From positions 248,001-312,000 of the forward strand of contig NZ_VFMS01000001.1 in NCBI RefSeq assembly GCF_006715165.1: DNA of 64,000 nt, written 5' to 3'. The notes below the pieces were generated by a model that was not told where the DNA came from, ran no database searches, and was given only the letters and a program-made list of their open reading frames with translations. This DNA is from Arthrobacter sp. SLBN-122 (lineage in GTDB: Bacteria; Actinomycetota; Actinomycetes; Actinomycetales; Micrococcaceae). The first letter of the stretch is position 1, and every line of letters begins with the position of its first letter. Below are positions 18,301 through 26,690 of this stretch, piece after piece. A program made the translations under genes and the position numbers.

Positions 18301-18843
18301 GCCGGTGACATAAGCTTCGCCGAAGTCCCTGTCCGTCAAAACTACAGAGTCGTTGTCAGCTAGGGGAAACTTTCCATGTAGATACACCAGACCCGAGAAC
18401 GAATGTCCGAGGGGCACCGCAGGGCCTACAAACTCCCGGTTCCTCAACCTTGCCCGTTTAGCAGCCCGGCTCAAATAGGGATCAAAATTGGTTGTGACCA
18501 CACGGAGGCTCGCGGTTGCGGATAATTCGATAATCAAGTTATGCAATCGATTTCCCCGCCTCCCGTGCGGAGCTAGAAGTTCTTCCGCCATACGGTGAAC
18601 GTTGCCCCCTGAGTAATCCTCCACCCTCCCCAAAAAAGCATCGATCTTGGAAGGGTCGTCCAAAACATGCGGATAACCCGCGTTTGCAGCAAGAGCACGG
18701 GCTAAAGCTTCGAAGCCGGGGAGCCTTGTGGGTGCTGGTATCGAAATACCGGCACCGGCGAAGACAACAAGACGGTCATCATTCAGCGCGTCTAGCAGGC
18801 GACGAGGGACCGCGACTTCGTTGGTGAGCCATTCGCTAACCAT
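15331..18843 (-). CDS. Large SIR2-domain protein, probable antiphage NADase
   Basis: 1170 residues. The N-terminal SIR2 domain has VVFAGAGISIPAP (26-38, NAD-binding GAG), VVTTNFDPYL (115-124), YLHGK (154-158, likely catalytic His156) and FVGYSGTD (199-206). The remaining roughly 900 residues look like an alpha-helical array with no recognised motif. In bacterial defence, SIR2 domains on large helical proteins (DSR1/DSR2, Thoeris ThsA, SIR2-HerA) deplete NAD+ on phage sensing. Size and layout resemble the DSR class, but homology to DSR1/2 is not shown here. A DUF4020-type C-terminus is possible. It lies 54 bp downstream of hsdR. Confidence 0.75.
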   Translation of the reverse strand: MVSEWLTNEVAVPRRLLDALNDDRLVVFAGAGISIPAPTRLPGFEALARALAANAGYPHVLDDPSKIDAFLGRVEDYSGGNVHRMAEELLAPHGRRGNRLHNLIIELSATASLRVVTTNFDPYLSRAAKRARLRNREFVGPAVPLGHSFSGLVYLHGKFPLADNDSVVLTDRDFGEAYVTGGWATRFLTSMFSTYTVLFVGYSGTDTVMRYLTRSLPPAGIEHFAFVPTSELDKWEGLGVTPIPFPIERRFAALPEALDAWKNSVSTTHIGRLEKISRIVEQGPSLSALDESYLSSAFMRVETLQHFLAVADPSVWLRWCAERGDLDDLWKKSVERGTDEAYAWAEWCGRSVEGSDPLLLFRVIHQHGGGVADALWSAIWRTLITEYPQPHVAGPYLSVLLQGASRSRRLELSLLLLQAASSDREGAMRLLEWAVTPTPAFEKSMWSLSEDYDVRIDFDVNGDRHHAKVAWQRLLPLSSSESSAMMMICIGLLTSSSGASRHFSGRPLDPISTGRAAIEPHNQDQYGDRCQLLIDVARESVRGQAELWQQEFLPVLRWMLQSSSTVVQRLALDALHHFHSMQVDTAVRLVLDHKLLFDHRVKHEVFRLLAAFYPKASKSTKEALLKIASQSHAVAPDVPSDYERYNLLVWLSKLDASDEATRKALERIQEENPAFEPRENPDFESFFFEFGTGEKAEKAPVSGRLSKESAESIIQEVRGFNEEFPQEWLQELAEAASSAPRIEKLLRGLGESNLWSEELWDILLPALEKCAAPGDMAGLLEVLANHPSRTRYLYSLESLISKAWSDKAPQKVDDVKPVLAALYKLWQSVGAASEPEGDQEPDAYSSARSSARGRLALHYLQGMGVLARIAPETPVLAGEIRGVIESMIGNERDLHTVTILAGSTGWFFSEYEDWADNKLLPLFDWTLSPEVAAATWSGFLNGSSWSSHTVEKLSESVRSGYSWVSRYIPEAMPAFVDHHSFLFSSGLLPDNDPTWVDAFTLAATVEERELWIDSVSRRYGDTGPSPEAWRRLLTYWARRARNTPIGLDGIEVNALLQWLFLTETSLPEALAVLLSSPIPRAPDEGSRINFDYNKLPVTQYPAECGKVLTRVLQGCAVGAWLGQGLEPIVRHLGRSGARAEALSVVNELVRLGVAGAIGWLDPTAEGSAAL

Positions 18844-18897
18844 CGAAACTCGTAGTCTTCCTAGTCGTCAAAGGCCGTGATGGGCCCTTGCCGGAAA

Positions 18898-21800
18898 TCA
18901 CGCCGCCTCCTCACGCAGCTTTTCGAAGAGACCCATCTTCTTGAGGAGTTCAACCATCTCGCCCACCTTGTCAGAAGACAGCACCCAGCCGATGCCCCTT
19001 GCATGCTGCTCACCAGCTTCGATAACGGAGTCCTCTACCGTGGTCCGGATTTTGGGTGACGAGTAAAAGTCGGCCTTCCCATTGGCTACTGCTTGCCCTC
19101 TTAGGGTGTGATTCTCCAGTGCCTTGTTCAGAACGCTTTCTGCCACTGAAAGTTGATCTGCGTCAGAAAGGCCCGAGCCCTCAAAGAACTTGTTCATCTG
19201 CTCGATGATCTCTGCCCAGCGCGCTTTCTTCGCCTCGTGGGCTGTGGCGCTACCAGCAGCGGTCATTGGGTCTAGCGCCACTGACTCCTCAGCCGACAGC
19301 TTCAGGTCGGCCTTGGCCTGTTTGTGGAGCTTGTAGTGGGTCATCACAACCTCAGACAGGTCCAGCTTTTCCCGGTCCTGATTCTCCGAGCTGATGATGC
19401 GGGCCAGCAGTTTGTAGAAGATGGACCGCTTTTCCAGATCGGTGTCCTGATAGTCGATGATCTGGGACAGGAAATCATAGGCGCGGATGAAACTGCCGAG
19501 GTCCTTGCGGAAGATGTCTAGAGCGTCCATACCTGCTGTGTCATTAGCATCGCGAGCCTGCTGGTACCGGACTTTAAACCGGGAACGTGCTGGTTCGACA
19601 GTGGCCCTTAGCAGTTCGTGGCTGACCTTGCCGACCCATGCCGCAGCCGTTTGCTCAACTTCGCTTTCCTCGTAGATGCCAGTCTTGTCCAGCTTCGCCT
19701 GAAGATCATGCACAATGTCCGGGTCAGTGACACCGGACATTTCGGCTTCCTTGTGGTACTGCTGGAAGGCGGCGAGTATCTCGTCAGGGTCGTTCACGAA
19801 GTCAATGACAAAGGTCTGGTCCTTGCCAGCGGTAACTCGGTTGAGCCGGGAAAGCGTTTGGACGGCGGTGATGCCAGAGAGCTTCTTATCAACGTACATG
19901 GCGACGAGCAGCGGCTGATCAAACCCTGTCTGGAACTTATTGGCAACCAGCATTATCTGGTATTCATCCGTGTTGAACGCCTTCGGTATCTCACGCCCGT
20001 TGAGCTTCGGGTTCATGTTAATTTCGTTCAGCTTCTCAACGGAAACCTCACTATCCACCACATCACCTGAGAAAGCGACAAGGGTTGCGAGGTCAGTGTA
20101 GCCCCTGTCGGCAATGTACTTGTCGATGGCCACCTTGTAGCGCACGGCTTCCTTACGGGAGCCGGTGACGACCATAGCCTTAGCGCGACCGGCAAGGTGA
20201 TGCCTGACGTTGGAGCGGAAGTGCTCCACGATGACAGCAACCTTCTGGCTGATGTTGTGCGGGTGTAACTTCACCCACCGCATCAATTCCTTTACGGCCT
20301 CAGATTTCTCAATAATCGTCTGGTCGGAGTCGTAGTCAACGCCGTTGTGCGCGAGCTTGAACGCCATCTTGTACGGCGTGTAGTTTTTCAAAACATCGAG
20401 GATGAAGCCTTCCTCAATTGCCTGCTGCATGGAGTACAGATGGAAGGGTGCCGGGAGGCCCGCCGCGTTTTTCCGCCCGAACAGTTCCAGCGTCTTGGCT
20501 TTGGGGGTTGCAGTGAACGCGAAGAACGACAGGTTCCTACTCTCCGCGCGCTTATTCATCTCCTCCAGCAGTAGGTCCTCCGTGGTAAGACTCATCTCAT
20601 CGACCTCGGTAGCGTCTTCACCCTCAGCTAGAGGTGCCTCGTTCCCGGAGGTCAGCACCTTCTTCAGGTTCTTGGCGGCGTCACCCGACTGAGAGCTGTG
20701 TGCCTCGTCCGCGATGATTGCGAACGACTTACCTTTCAGCCCCTTGTTCTGCTCGATGGCGTCCAAGGCAAACGGGAAGGTCTGAAGCGTGACACCTATA
20801 ATCTGGATGCCACCAAGTAACGCGGCGGTGAGCGCTTTGGACTTGGAGCCGCCGGAGCCTGACGTGATGGCCTTGAATACCCCGTCAGTCTTGTTGAGCT
20901 GCTGGACTGCCTCCTGCAACTGTCCGTCCAGCACCTTCCGGTCGCTGATGACAATTACGGCATCGAAGATCTTCATTCCGTTGGCGTCATGAAGAGAGTT
21001 GAGGCGATGGGCAGTCCAAGCAATGCTGTTGGTCTTACCCGAACCAGCCGAGTGCTGGATGAGGTAACGGTGACCCCGCCCTTCGACGGCAGCAGTATCC
21101 GCGAGAAGATTGACCGCCTCCCATTGGTGAAAGCGCGGGAACAGGAGAGACTTGAAGACGGTCTTTTCGCCCGTGATGGGGTCAACCTTCTTCTCAACAT
21201 GCAGGTGCATAAATTTGCCGAGGATAGTCAGCCAAGAGTCCCGCTGGAGCACTCGCTCCCAAACATATGCGGTCTGGGAGCCGTCCGGGTTGGAGGGGTT
21301 GCCCTTGTGTCCGTCGTTACCCATGTTGAACGGCAGGAAGCGTGTTTTCTCCCCCTGCAAGTGGGTTGTCATGAAGCATTCCGCGTTGGACACGGCGAAG
21401 TGCACCAACGCGCGGTGACCGAACGAGAACAGCGGCTCAGACTTGCGCGTGGTCGGATCGACAGGAAGTCGGTTGGTCTTGTATTGATCCATGGCGTCTT
21501 GCACTGTCTGGGTGAAGTCGGTTTTCAGCTCCATGGTGGCAACCGGCAGCCCGTTGACGAAGAAAACGAGATCAATGCTGTTCCCGTTACTAGAGGAGTA
21601 ATACACCTGTCGCATGACCCGGAGACGCATCTTGGCGTAGTCCGCCACAGTCTTCGGGTTTTTGGCATCGTTGGGCTTGAACTGCGACATTCGGAACTTT
21701 GCAGGTGTCGCCTTGAAGCCGCCCCGCAGCACAGACAGAGTGCCGCCTCCGTTTTCCAGCGGGGTATCCAGCACCTTCACCAACCGCGACAGCAACCGTG

Positions 21801-22014
21801 CAAACGATTTTCTCTGAATCTCAGCGGAATCGTCGGGTCTAACAAACTTCTCAAACTCGTCAGGCTGGGTATCAGTAAGCCAGCCACGCACGTCCTCGGG
21901 GAACAGCGCAAGCTCTTTATCGTAGCCGACGCCGTTCTCTGAGTAGAGCCAACCGTGAGCATGCAGATACTCAGCAATCCCCCTCTCGAACTCAATCTCG
22001 TTGTACAGCGCCAT
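18898..22014 (-). CDS. hsdR: Type I restriction enzyme R subunit
   Basis: 1038 residues. The motor and nuclease subunit of a type I R-M complex (R2M2S). The PD-(D/E)xK nuclease motif is visible as SIDLVFFVNG (Asp148) and MELK (Glu162, Lys164). The helicase has Walker A HSAGSGKT (321-328) and the DEAH box ADEAHSS (435-441), with FAFTATPK further on. It starts 2 bp after the hsdS stop, so M, S and R form one operon. All catalytic motifs are present and the enzyme appears intact. Confidence 0.95.
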   Translation of the reverse strand: MALYNEIEFERGIAEYLHAHGWLYSENGVGYDKELALFPEDVRGWLTDTQPDEFEKFVRPDDSAEIQRKSFARLLSRLVKVLDTPLENGGGTLSVLRGGFKATPAKFRMSQFKPNDAKNPKTVADYAKMRLRVMRQVYYSSSNGNSIDLVFFVNGLPVATMELKTDFTQTVQDAMDQYKTNRLPVDPTTRKSEPLFSFGHRALVHFAVSNAECFMTTHLQGEKTRFLPFNMGNDGHKGNPSNPDGSQTAYVWERVLQRDSWLTILGKFMHLHVEKKVDPITGEKTVFKSLLFPRFHQWEAVNLLADTAAVEGRGHRYLIQHSAGSGKTNSIAWTAHRLNSLHDANGMKIFDAVIVISDRKVLDGQLQEAVQQLNKTDGVFKAITSGSGGSKSKALTAALLGGIQIIGVTLQTFPFALDAIEQNKGLKGKSFAIIADEAHSSQSGDAAKNLKKVLTSGNEAPLAEGEDATEVDEMSLTTEDLLLEEMNKRAESRNLSFFAFTATPKAKTLELFGRKNAAGLPAPFHLYSMQQAIEEGFILDVLKNYTPYKMAFKLAHNGVDYDSDQTIIEKSEAVKELMRWVKLHPHNISQKVAVIVEHFRSNVRHHLAGRAKAMVVTGSRKEAVRYKVAIDKYIADRGYTDLATLVAFSGDVVDSEVSVEKLNEINMNPKLNGREIPKAFNTDEYQIMLVANKFQTGFDQPLLVAMYVDKKLSGITAVQTLSRLNRVTAGKDQTFVIDFVNDPDEILAAFQQYHKEAEMSGVTDPDIVHDLQAKLDKTGIYEESEVEQTAAAWVGKVSHELLRATVEPARSRFKVRYQQARDANDTAGMDALDIFRKDLGSFIRAYDFLSQIIDYQDTDLEKRSIFYKLLARIISSENQDREKLDLSEVVMTHYKLHKQAKADLKLSAEESVALDPMTAAGSATAHEAKKARWAEIIEQMNKFFEGSGLSDADQLSVAESVLNKALENHTLRGQAVANGKADFYSSPKIRTTVEDSVIEAGEQHARGIGWVLSSDKVGEMVELLKKMGLFEKLREEAA

Positions 22015-22016
22015 TC

Positions 22017-23351
22017 TTATGCAGCCCCAACCTCAGCAGTAATGTGACTCCGAACATCGACCTTGCCGGTCACGACGTCAAAAATAAGGGCAGCGCGGCG
22101 CTCTTTGGATAGGTCGATTGCTTCCTTGGCATCAGCAATCGCAGCGTCGATCTCCCCTGTCTCGTAGTTGAGATAGTCAACAATCGCCTGCTGCTCTCGG
22201 GGAGGTGGGATTGGCACCCTGAGGTTCAGCAACTTCTCTGCTGTGAGGTGAGCGATTGTAGAAACATTGCAGAGCACGCCAAGGACGTTCGAGTCCCTGA
22301 GTGAGCGGAGCACATATTGCAGAAAGGAAGTGAGAGAGGTTCCCTTGCTCCGCACCCTATTGACGGTCTTCTGGAAACTCCATCCATCCATGTCGTGAAG
22401 CACGAGGTAACTGGTTCCGATTTTTCCGCCTTCGACAACAAGGAGGTCACCTGATCTTATAGAGAGGTTCTCGGCTTGATCCGGAGTAAATGGCATGGAG
22501 TTCACAACGGACAAGTCCAACCCAGCGTCCTGTATATTCGCGGCGCGAATGTAGGGCAGAACCTCGGCGTCAGGATGCACCTCCTGTCCGGCGTCAAGCA
22601 TCTTTCCTAGCACGACATCGTAGTATCGGGCGATGCGAGATACATGCCAAGATGCAGGAACCTTGCCCAGCCACTCCACGTGGCTATCTTGCATTGGGAC
22701 GTCTGGGTCAAGTCCCTTGGTAATAGCCTTCGTGATCGTTGCGGCCCGTCGCTCATTTAGCAATTCGATGAGTTCGTTCTGATCTTCGATGAAGGTGTCA
22801 ATCTCCGCAGTTTCGGCGTCGAGGAATGTCGCCATTGCTTTTTGCTCGTCCACTGAAGGAAGAGCAATACGGGCCTGTCCAATGAGACTTTGATTCAGTA
22901 ATTTTGCTCCGTAGATGTTCTCAATGGCGTTCTCACCGATAAAGAGAGGAAAGGCATAGTACGCGTACTGAAGCATTATGTTTTTGGTCTCCAAAAACGT
23001 AGCGATTGCCTCGTTGGTGTACATGTCACGGCCCGCAAAAGACACCTGCCCGACGGACAGCTTGAAGCTGAAAAGCAGGCTGCCCTTTGGAGTCATCGTA
23101 ATTCGCGATGTTGCAACAGCATCATCGCTGATGCGCTTGGAAGTATCAGATAAGACCCGAGGACCGAGGTCCGATATATTTGCCCACAAGTTGTTTCCCT
23201 CAAAGGAGCTTGCCTCGCCCGTGGGCGGCGTCCATCCCACCGTCAACTTTGAAATACGGCTGATCTTGTTCAGATGCCAGTGCTTTGGGATTCGCGGAAG
23301 CCACTCGATACCACTGGCCTTATACTCCGAGTGGGGTTGAAGTTTACTCAT
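22017..23351 (-). CDS. hsdS: Type I restriction enzyme specificity subunit
   Basis: 444 residues with the two-target-recognition-domain layout: SGIEWLPRIPKHWHLNKISR at the start of TRD1 and HVEWLGKVPASWHVSRIARY at the start of TRD2. Each TRD is followed by a conserved helix (QKAMATFLDAETAEIDTFIE and QQAIVDYLNYETGEIDAAIA). These spacer helices set the distance between the two half-sites. The target sequence cannot be predicted. It overlaps hsdM by 4 bp (23348-23351). Confidence 0.95.
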   Translation of the reverse strand: MSKLQPHSEYKASGIEWLPRIPKHWHLNKISRISKLTVGWTPPTGEASSFEGNNLWANISDLGPRVLSDTSKRISDDAVATSRITMTPKGSLLFSFKLSVGQVSFAGRDMYTNEAIATFLETKNIMLQYAYYAFPLFIGENAIENIYGAKLLNQSLIGQARIALPSVDEQKAMATFLDAETAEIDTFIEDQNELIELLNERRAATITKAITKGLDPDVPMQDSHVEWLGKVPASWHVSRIARYYDVVLGKMLDAGQEVHPDAEVLPYIRAANIQDAGLDLSVVNSMPFTPDQAENLSIRSGDLLVVEGGKIGTSYLVLHDMDGWSFQKTVNRVRSKGTSLTSFLQYVLRSLRDSNVLGVLCNVSTIAHLTAEKLLNLRVPIPPPREQQAIVDYLNYETGEIDAAIADAKEAIDLSKERRAALIFDVVTGKVDVRSHITAEVGAA

Positions 23352-25309
23352 GCCTTCACCGCTTCTAGGCGTGCCCGGATGCGTCCGAGCACGGCGTCAA
23401 GGTCATCGTCGATGGCTTCCAGAGAGCGCGGTTCCTGATACTTGTAGAAGTGGCGCGTGAACGGGATTTCATAGCCAACCTTCGTCTTCGAAGCATCAAT
23501 CCACGCATCGGGCGCAAATGGCAGAACCTCTCGCTCGAAGTACGCCTGAACGTCCTCCGTAAGTGGCACATTTTCCGTGTCCCGCAATTCGGGATCAGCT
23601 TCCGGCGCGCCCTTAGCATTAATTACAATGCCGCCTGATTCGTCACGGGCCGCAAGCCCGGTCACGAGCGCCTTGAGCTGCGGCGAACTGAGCCTCGAAC
23701 CAGCTTTCTTGAGTGCCGACTGGATGTCAGCCAAGAAGTCTTCGCGACTTACCCAAACCTGTTCGGGGTTCAATTTCGCCAGAGCTTCACGAATTGCGTC
23801 TGCTTCTCCTTCAGTCACTTTCGCCAAAACCTTGGACTCGAGAGCGGAGGCTACGCGATCCTCGGTGACGGCAAAGTTGGTCCGGAGGGGTCGCTCAATC
23901 GTGATCGTCTGGTAGCCAAAGTCGGCAATTCTTAGTACCTTGCTGTAGTCGGAATTGGTGTCGCAAGTGCCGTAGAGCTTAACGATGCGCTCAATATGTT
24001 TCTCTCCTAGTTCCTTGCGCTTGTCACCAAGACTTTTACGCATCTTCTGGAAGAACTGGTCACCAGAGGCGTCAATGAGCTGGACGGTTCCCTTGCGCTC
24101 CTCGGACTTTCGGTTGGACAAAACCCAGACATAGGTGGAAATGCCCGTGTTGTAGAACATGTCTGTGGGAAGAGCGATGATCGCTTCCAACAAATCGTTT
24201 TCCAAGACGTACCTACGAATCTCTGATTCGCCCGAACCAGCACCGCCTGTGAAAAGCGGTGAACCGTTCAAAACTATGGCAGCACGACCACCACCGTCTC
24301 GTACGGGGCGCATCTTCTTGATCAAGTGCATGAGGAACAAGAGCGAGCCGTCGGAGACTCGTGGGAGTCCCGGTCCGAAGCGCCCCTCGTAGCCCTCCTC
24401 CTTGTGTTCTTTTTCCACGGCTGTCTTGATTTTCTTCCAAGCGACTCCGAAAGGTGGATTGGAGAGACAGTAGTTGAAGGTCTTGCCAGCGTGTCCGTCA
24501 TCAGTCAGCGTATTGCCGAGGACGATTGCTCCCACGTCCTGCCCCTTGATCACCATGTCTGCCTTGCAGATGGCATACGACTCCGGGTTAAGTTCTTGAC
24601 CGGCGAGGGTTAGCGTGGCATCGGGGTTCATCTTTCGGATGTGCTCGTCCGCAACAGACAACATTCCGCCGGTCCCTGCGGTCGGATCGTAAATGGACCG
24701 GACAATATTCGGCTTGTCGAGGTCGCTATCGTCTGGCGCGAAAAGGATATCCACCATAAGCCGGATAACTTCACGAGGCGTGTAGTGATCCCCTGCTCCG
24801 TCATTAGTAGATTCGGCGAACTTCCTAATCAGTTCTTCGAAGATCAGTCCCATAGCAGTGTTCGTGACAACGCGGGGATGAAGGTCGATGGCGGCGAACT
24901 CCTGTGCGATCAGGAATAAGAGGCCGTGACCGTCTAGTTCTTCAATACGCTCTTCAAACTTGTACTTCTCGAAAATATCGCGGACGTTGTCTGAGAACTT
25001 GCTCACGTAGTCCAAGAGATTCGCTCGAATGTTGTCAGCGTCCCCCGTCAGCTTCTGAAAGTCGTACTTGGACGTGTTGTAGAAAGCGTGCTTGGACTTC
25101 CGGGGCAGCAACACCGTCAGTGGGATGCCGACGTCCTTGGACTTCTCGTACTCCGCCAGCACCTCGTCCTTCGTCTCTGCCAGTACTGCATCGAGACGGC
25201 GCAGGATGGTGAACGGAAGGACGATGGACCCGTACTGGTGTGGGCGGTAAGAACCGCGCAGTAGGTCAGCAATGCTCCAGATGAAGTTGGCGTAGTTCTG
25301 GTCGGACAA
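23348..25309 (-). CDS. hsdM: Type I restriction system DNA methyltransferase
   Basis: 653 residues; N6-adenine methyltransferase subunit that protects host DNA and is part of the restriction complex. It has the N-terminal HsdM helical domain, AdoMet motif I YDPTAGTGGML (207-217) and catalytic motif IV NPPF (284-287). The C-terminus has a long extension (to 653 aa) with RHFYKYQEPRSLEAIDDDLD. The start is TTG at 25309, preceded closely by GGGGGA. It is the first gene of the hsdM-hsdS-hsdR operon. Confidence 0.95.
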   Translation of the reverse strand: MSDQNYANFIWSIADLLRGSYRPHQYGSIVLPFTILRRLDAVLAETKDEVLAEYEKSKDVGIPLTVLLPRKSKHAFYNTSKYDFQKLTGDADNIRANLLDYVSKFSDNVRDIFEKYKFEERIEELDGHGLLFLIAQEFAAIDLHPRVVTNTAMGLIFEELIRKFAESTNDGAGDHYTPREVIRLMVDILFAPDDSDLDKPNIVRSIYDPTAGTGGMLSVADEHIRKMNPDATLTLAGQELNPESYAICKADMVIKGQDVGAIVLGNTLTDDGHAGKTFNYCLSNPPFGVAWKKIKTAVEKEHKEEGYEGRFGPGLPRVSDGSLLFLMHLIKKMRPVRDGGGRAAIVLNGSPLFTGGAGSGESEIRRYVLENDLLEAIIALPTDMFYNTGISTYVWVLSNRKSEERKGTVQLIDASGDQFFQKMRKSLGDKRKELGEKHIERIVKLYGTCDTNSDYSKVLRIADFGYQTITIERPLRTNFAVTEDRVASALESKVLAKVTEGEADAIREALAKLNPEQVWVSREDFLADIQSALKKAGSRLSSPQLKALVTGLAARDESGGIVINAKGAPEADPELRDTENVPLTEDVQAYFEREVLPFAPDAWIDASKTKVGYEIPFTRHFYKYQEPRSLEAIDDDLDAVLGRIRARLEAVKA

Positions 25310-25417
25310 GGGGTCCCCCGGCGAGTTTGGTTGAGCAGGTAGTGGATGTCATGTTATCCCGGCCCAACGCCTGCTATTTCATGGCTGGCAGCAAAGAGGT
25401 GTGATACGAAAGGCGCA

Positions 25418-26641
25418 TTAGGGACGGCTAGAAGACTGGGAGCTTTCCCGATGGTAGGCGACGTGGTCCATGCTGATCCCGTGCCTTGGATTCCGCTTCA
25501 GCGCTCCGATCGGGTGCCCCAGATCGTAGACGCGCCAGTCCTCGCTGATCGTCAAGGCATGCCCGTCAAACTTCTTATGGCAGTTCGGGCATAAGCATAG
25601 GATGTTGCCCGGCACATCTGGACCGTTATGGGGGGCTCCGAGGGGTCTGATATGGGCCGCTTCCGAGTAGGTTCCAACTGACGTGCGCAGCTGAGTACCG
25701 CAGACTTGGCAGACGTCGGAGTAGAGCTTCTTGACCTCCTCCGCGATCTTATAGTCGCGAACAATCCTGTTGGTCGTGATCCCGCGCCGCTCCGGCTCCT
25801 CGGCGCCTCCTGTCAGGCTGGCAAGGGAAGAAAGGAGTCCAGCCTCGGTTTGGCCGATCAGAGATCTAAGTTGATAGACGAGGACTTTGAATCCGTCCCG
25901 GAGTGCCCAATCCCAATGGACGACTACGTAGAGTCCGGCGTAGATGTAGCTGTTGTCTTGTCGGTTTCTCGTCAACACAGATTTCTTGACGAGAACCCTC
26001 ACTGGACGTTCCAACTCGTAGTTGCGCACCAGTCCGAGGTTGCCCCTGACGAGCTGTTGGTCTGCAATATGGCGCCGTGTGTTTGCGTCCTGCCCACCGA
26101 AACCGGTGTACGTGATCAGGTCTCCATCAAAGGCGTCGTCCGTGTACCCGTCGGAAAGGCAAATTGCATCAACTCCTTCGGCGCCGCCGGAAATGCCAGC
26201 CTGTGTCTGCCGATGAACACCAGCTAGGAATGCCGCCCGGCGATTCACAAACTCCCACGGAGCAGGGTAACCCGGTAAGTCCCCATACGTGATGCCGGTT
26301 GACCTGCTCGGTTCCCCGACCTGTGCTGTCATAACTGCACCCCTTGAAAAGGCTCGGCCACTCTCCGTGATTCGCCACGTATCACGGGGCGAGTCCTCGA
26401 TCCAGCCCCTTGAGCGCAAGTAGGACTTGGTCGCAGCTAGTCGTATCACCCAATTTGGGCGCGGACGCACCTTATCCTGCTCGCTCAGCGGCACGCGGAG
26501 GTCAGTTCCATTAAGTTTGGAACCGTATTGTTTTTCAATGGCAGAGACCAGCTGTCCTGTATGGAGTTCCCCGTTGTCTTGCTGAGACAGGACATCAAGA
26601 ATCCGAGGTGCGTGAGTCGCACTATTAGTTCGTTGCACCAT
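25418..26641 (-). CDS. SRA-HNH endonuclease (modified-cytosine restriction candidate)
   Basis: About 407 residues from the ATG at 26641, preceded by GAAGGAAG. Residues about 10-105 look like a winged-helix Mrr-N-like domain (ATKSYLRSRGWIEDSPRDTW, RITESGRAFSRG). The middle (about 115-265) is an SRA/YDG-type reader: GDLPGYPAPWEFVNRRAAFL, GVDAICLSDGYTDDAFDGD, ITYTGFGGQD and YAGLYVVVHWDW. The C-terminus is an HNH nuclease with C312-x2-C315, EAAHIRPLG (His331), NILCLCPNCHKKFD. SRA-HNH fusions such as ScoMcrA cut methylated DNA. Here it sits just upstream of hsdM, making it complementary to the type I system. Confidence 0.8.
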   Translation of the reverse strand: MVQRTNSATHAPRILDVLSQQDNGELHTGQLVSAIEKQYGSKLNGTDLRVPLSEQDKVRPRPNWVIRLAATKSYLRSRGWIEDSPRDTWRITESGRAFSRGAVMTAQVGEPSRSTGITYGDLPGYPAPWEFVNRRAAFLAGVHRQTQAGISGGAEGVDAICLSDGYTDDAFDGDLITYTGFGGQDANTRRHIADQQLVRGNLGLVRNYELERPVRVLVKKSVLTRNRQDNSYIYAGLYVVVHWDWALRDGFKVLVYQLRSLIGQTEAGLLSSLASLTGGAEEPERRGITTNRIVRDYKIAEEVKKLYSDVCQVCGTQLRTSVGTYSEAAHIRPLGAPHNGPDVPGNILCLCPNCHKKFDGHALTISEDWRVYDLGHPIGALKRNPRHGISMDHVAYHRESSQSSSRP

Positions 26642-26690
26642 CAAGTCTTCCTTCGTTATTTAGCCGTTCTGCAACAGTTGACATCGTCCG

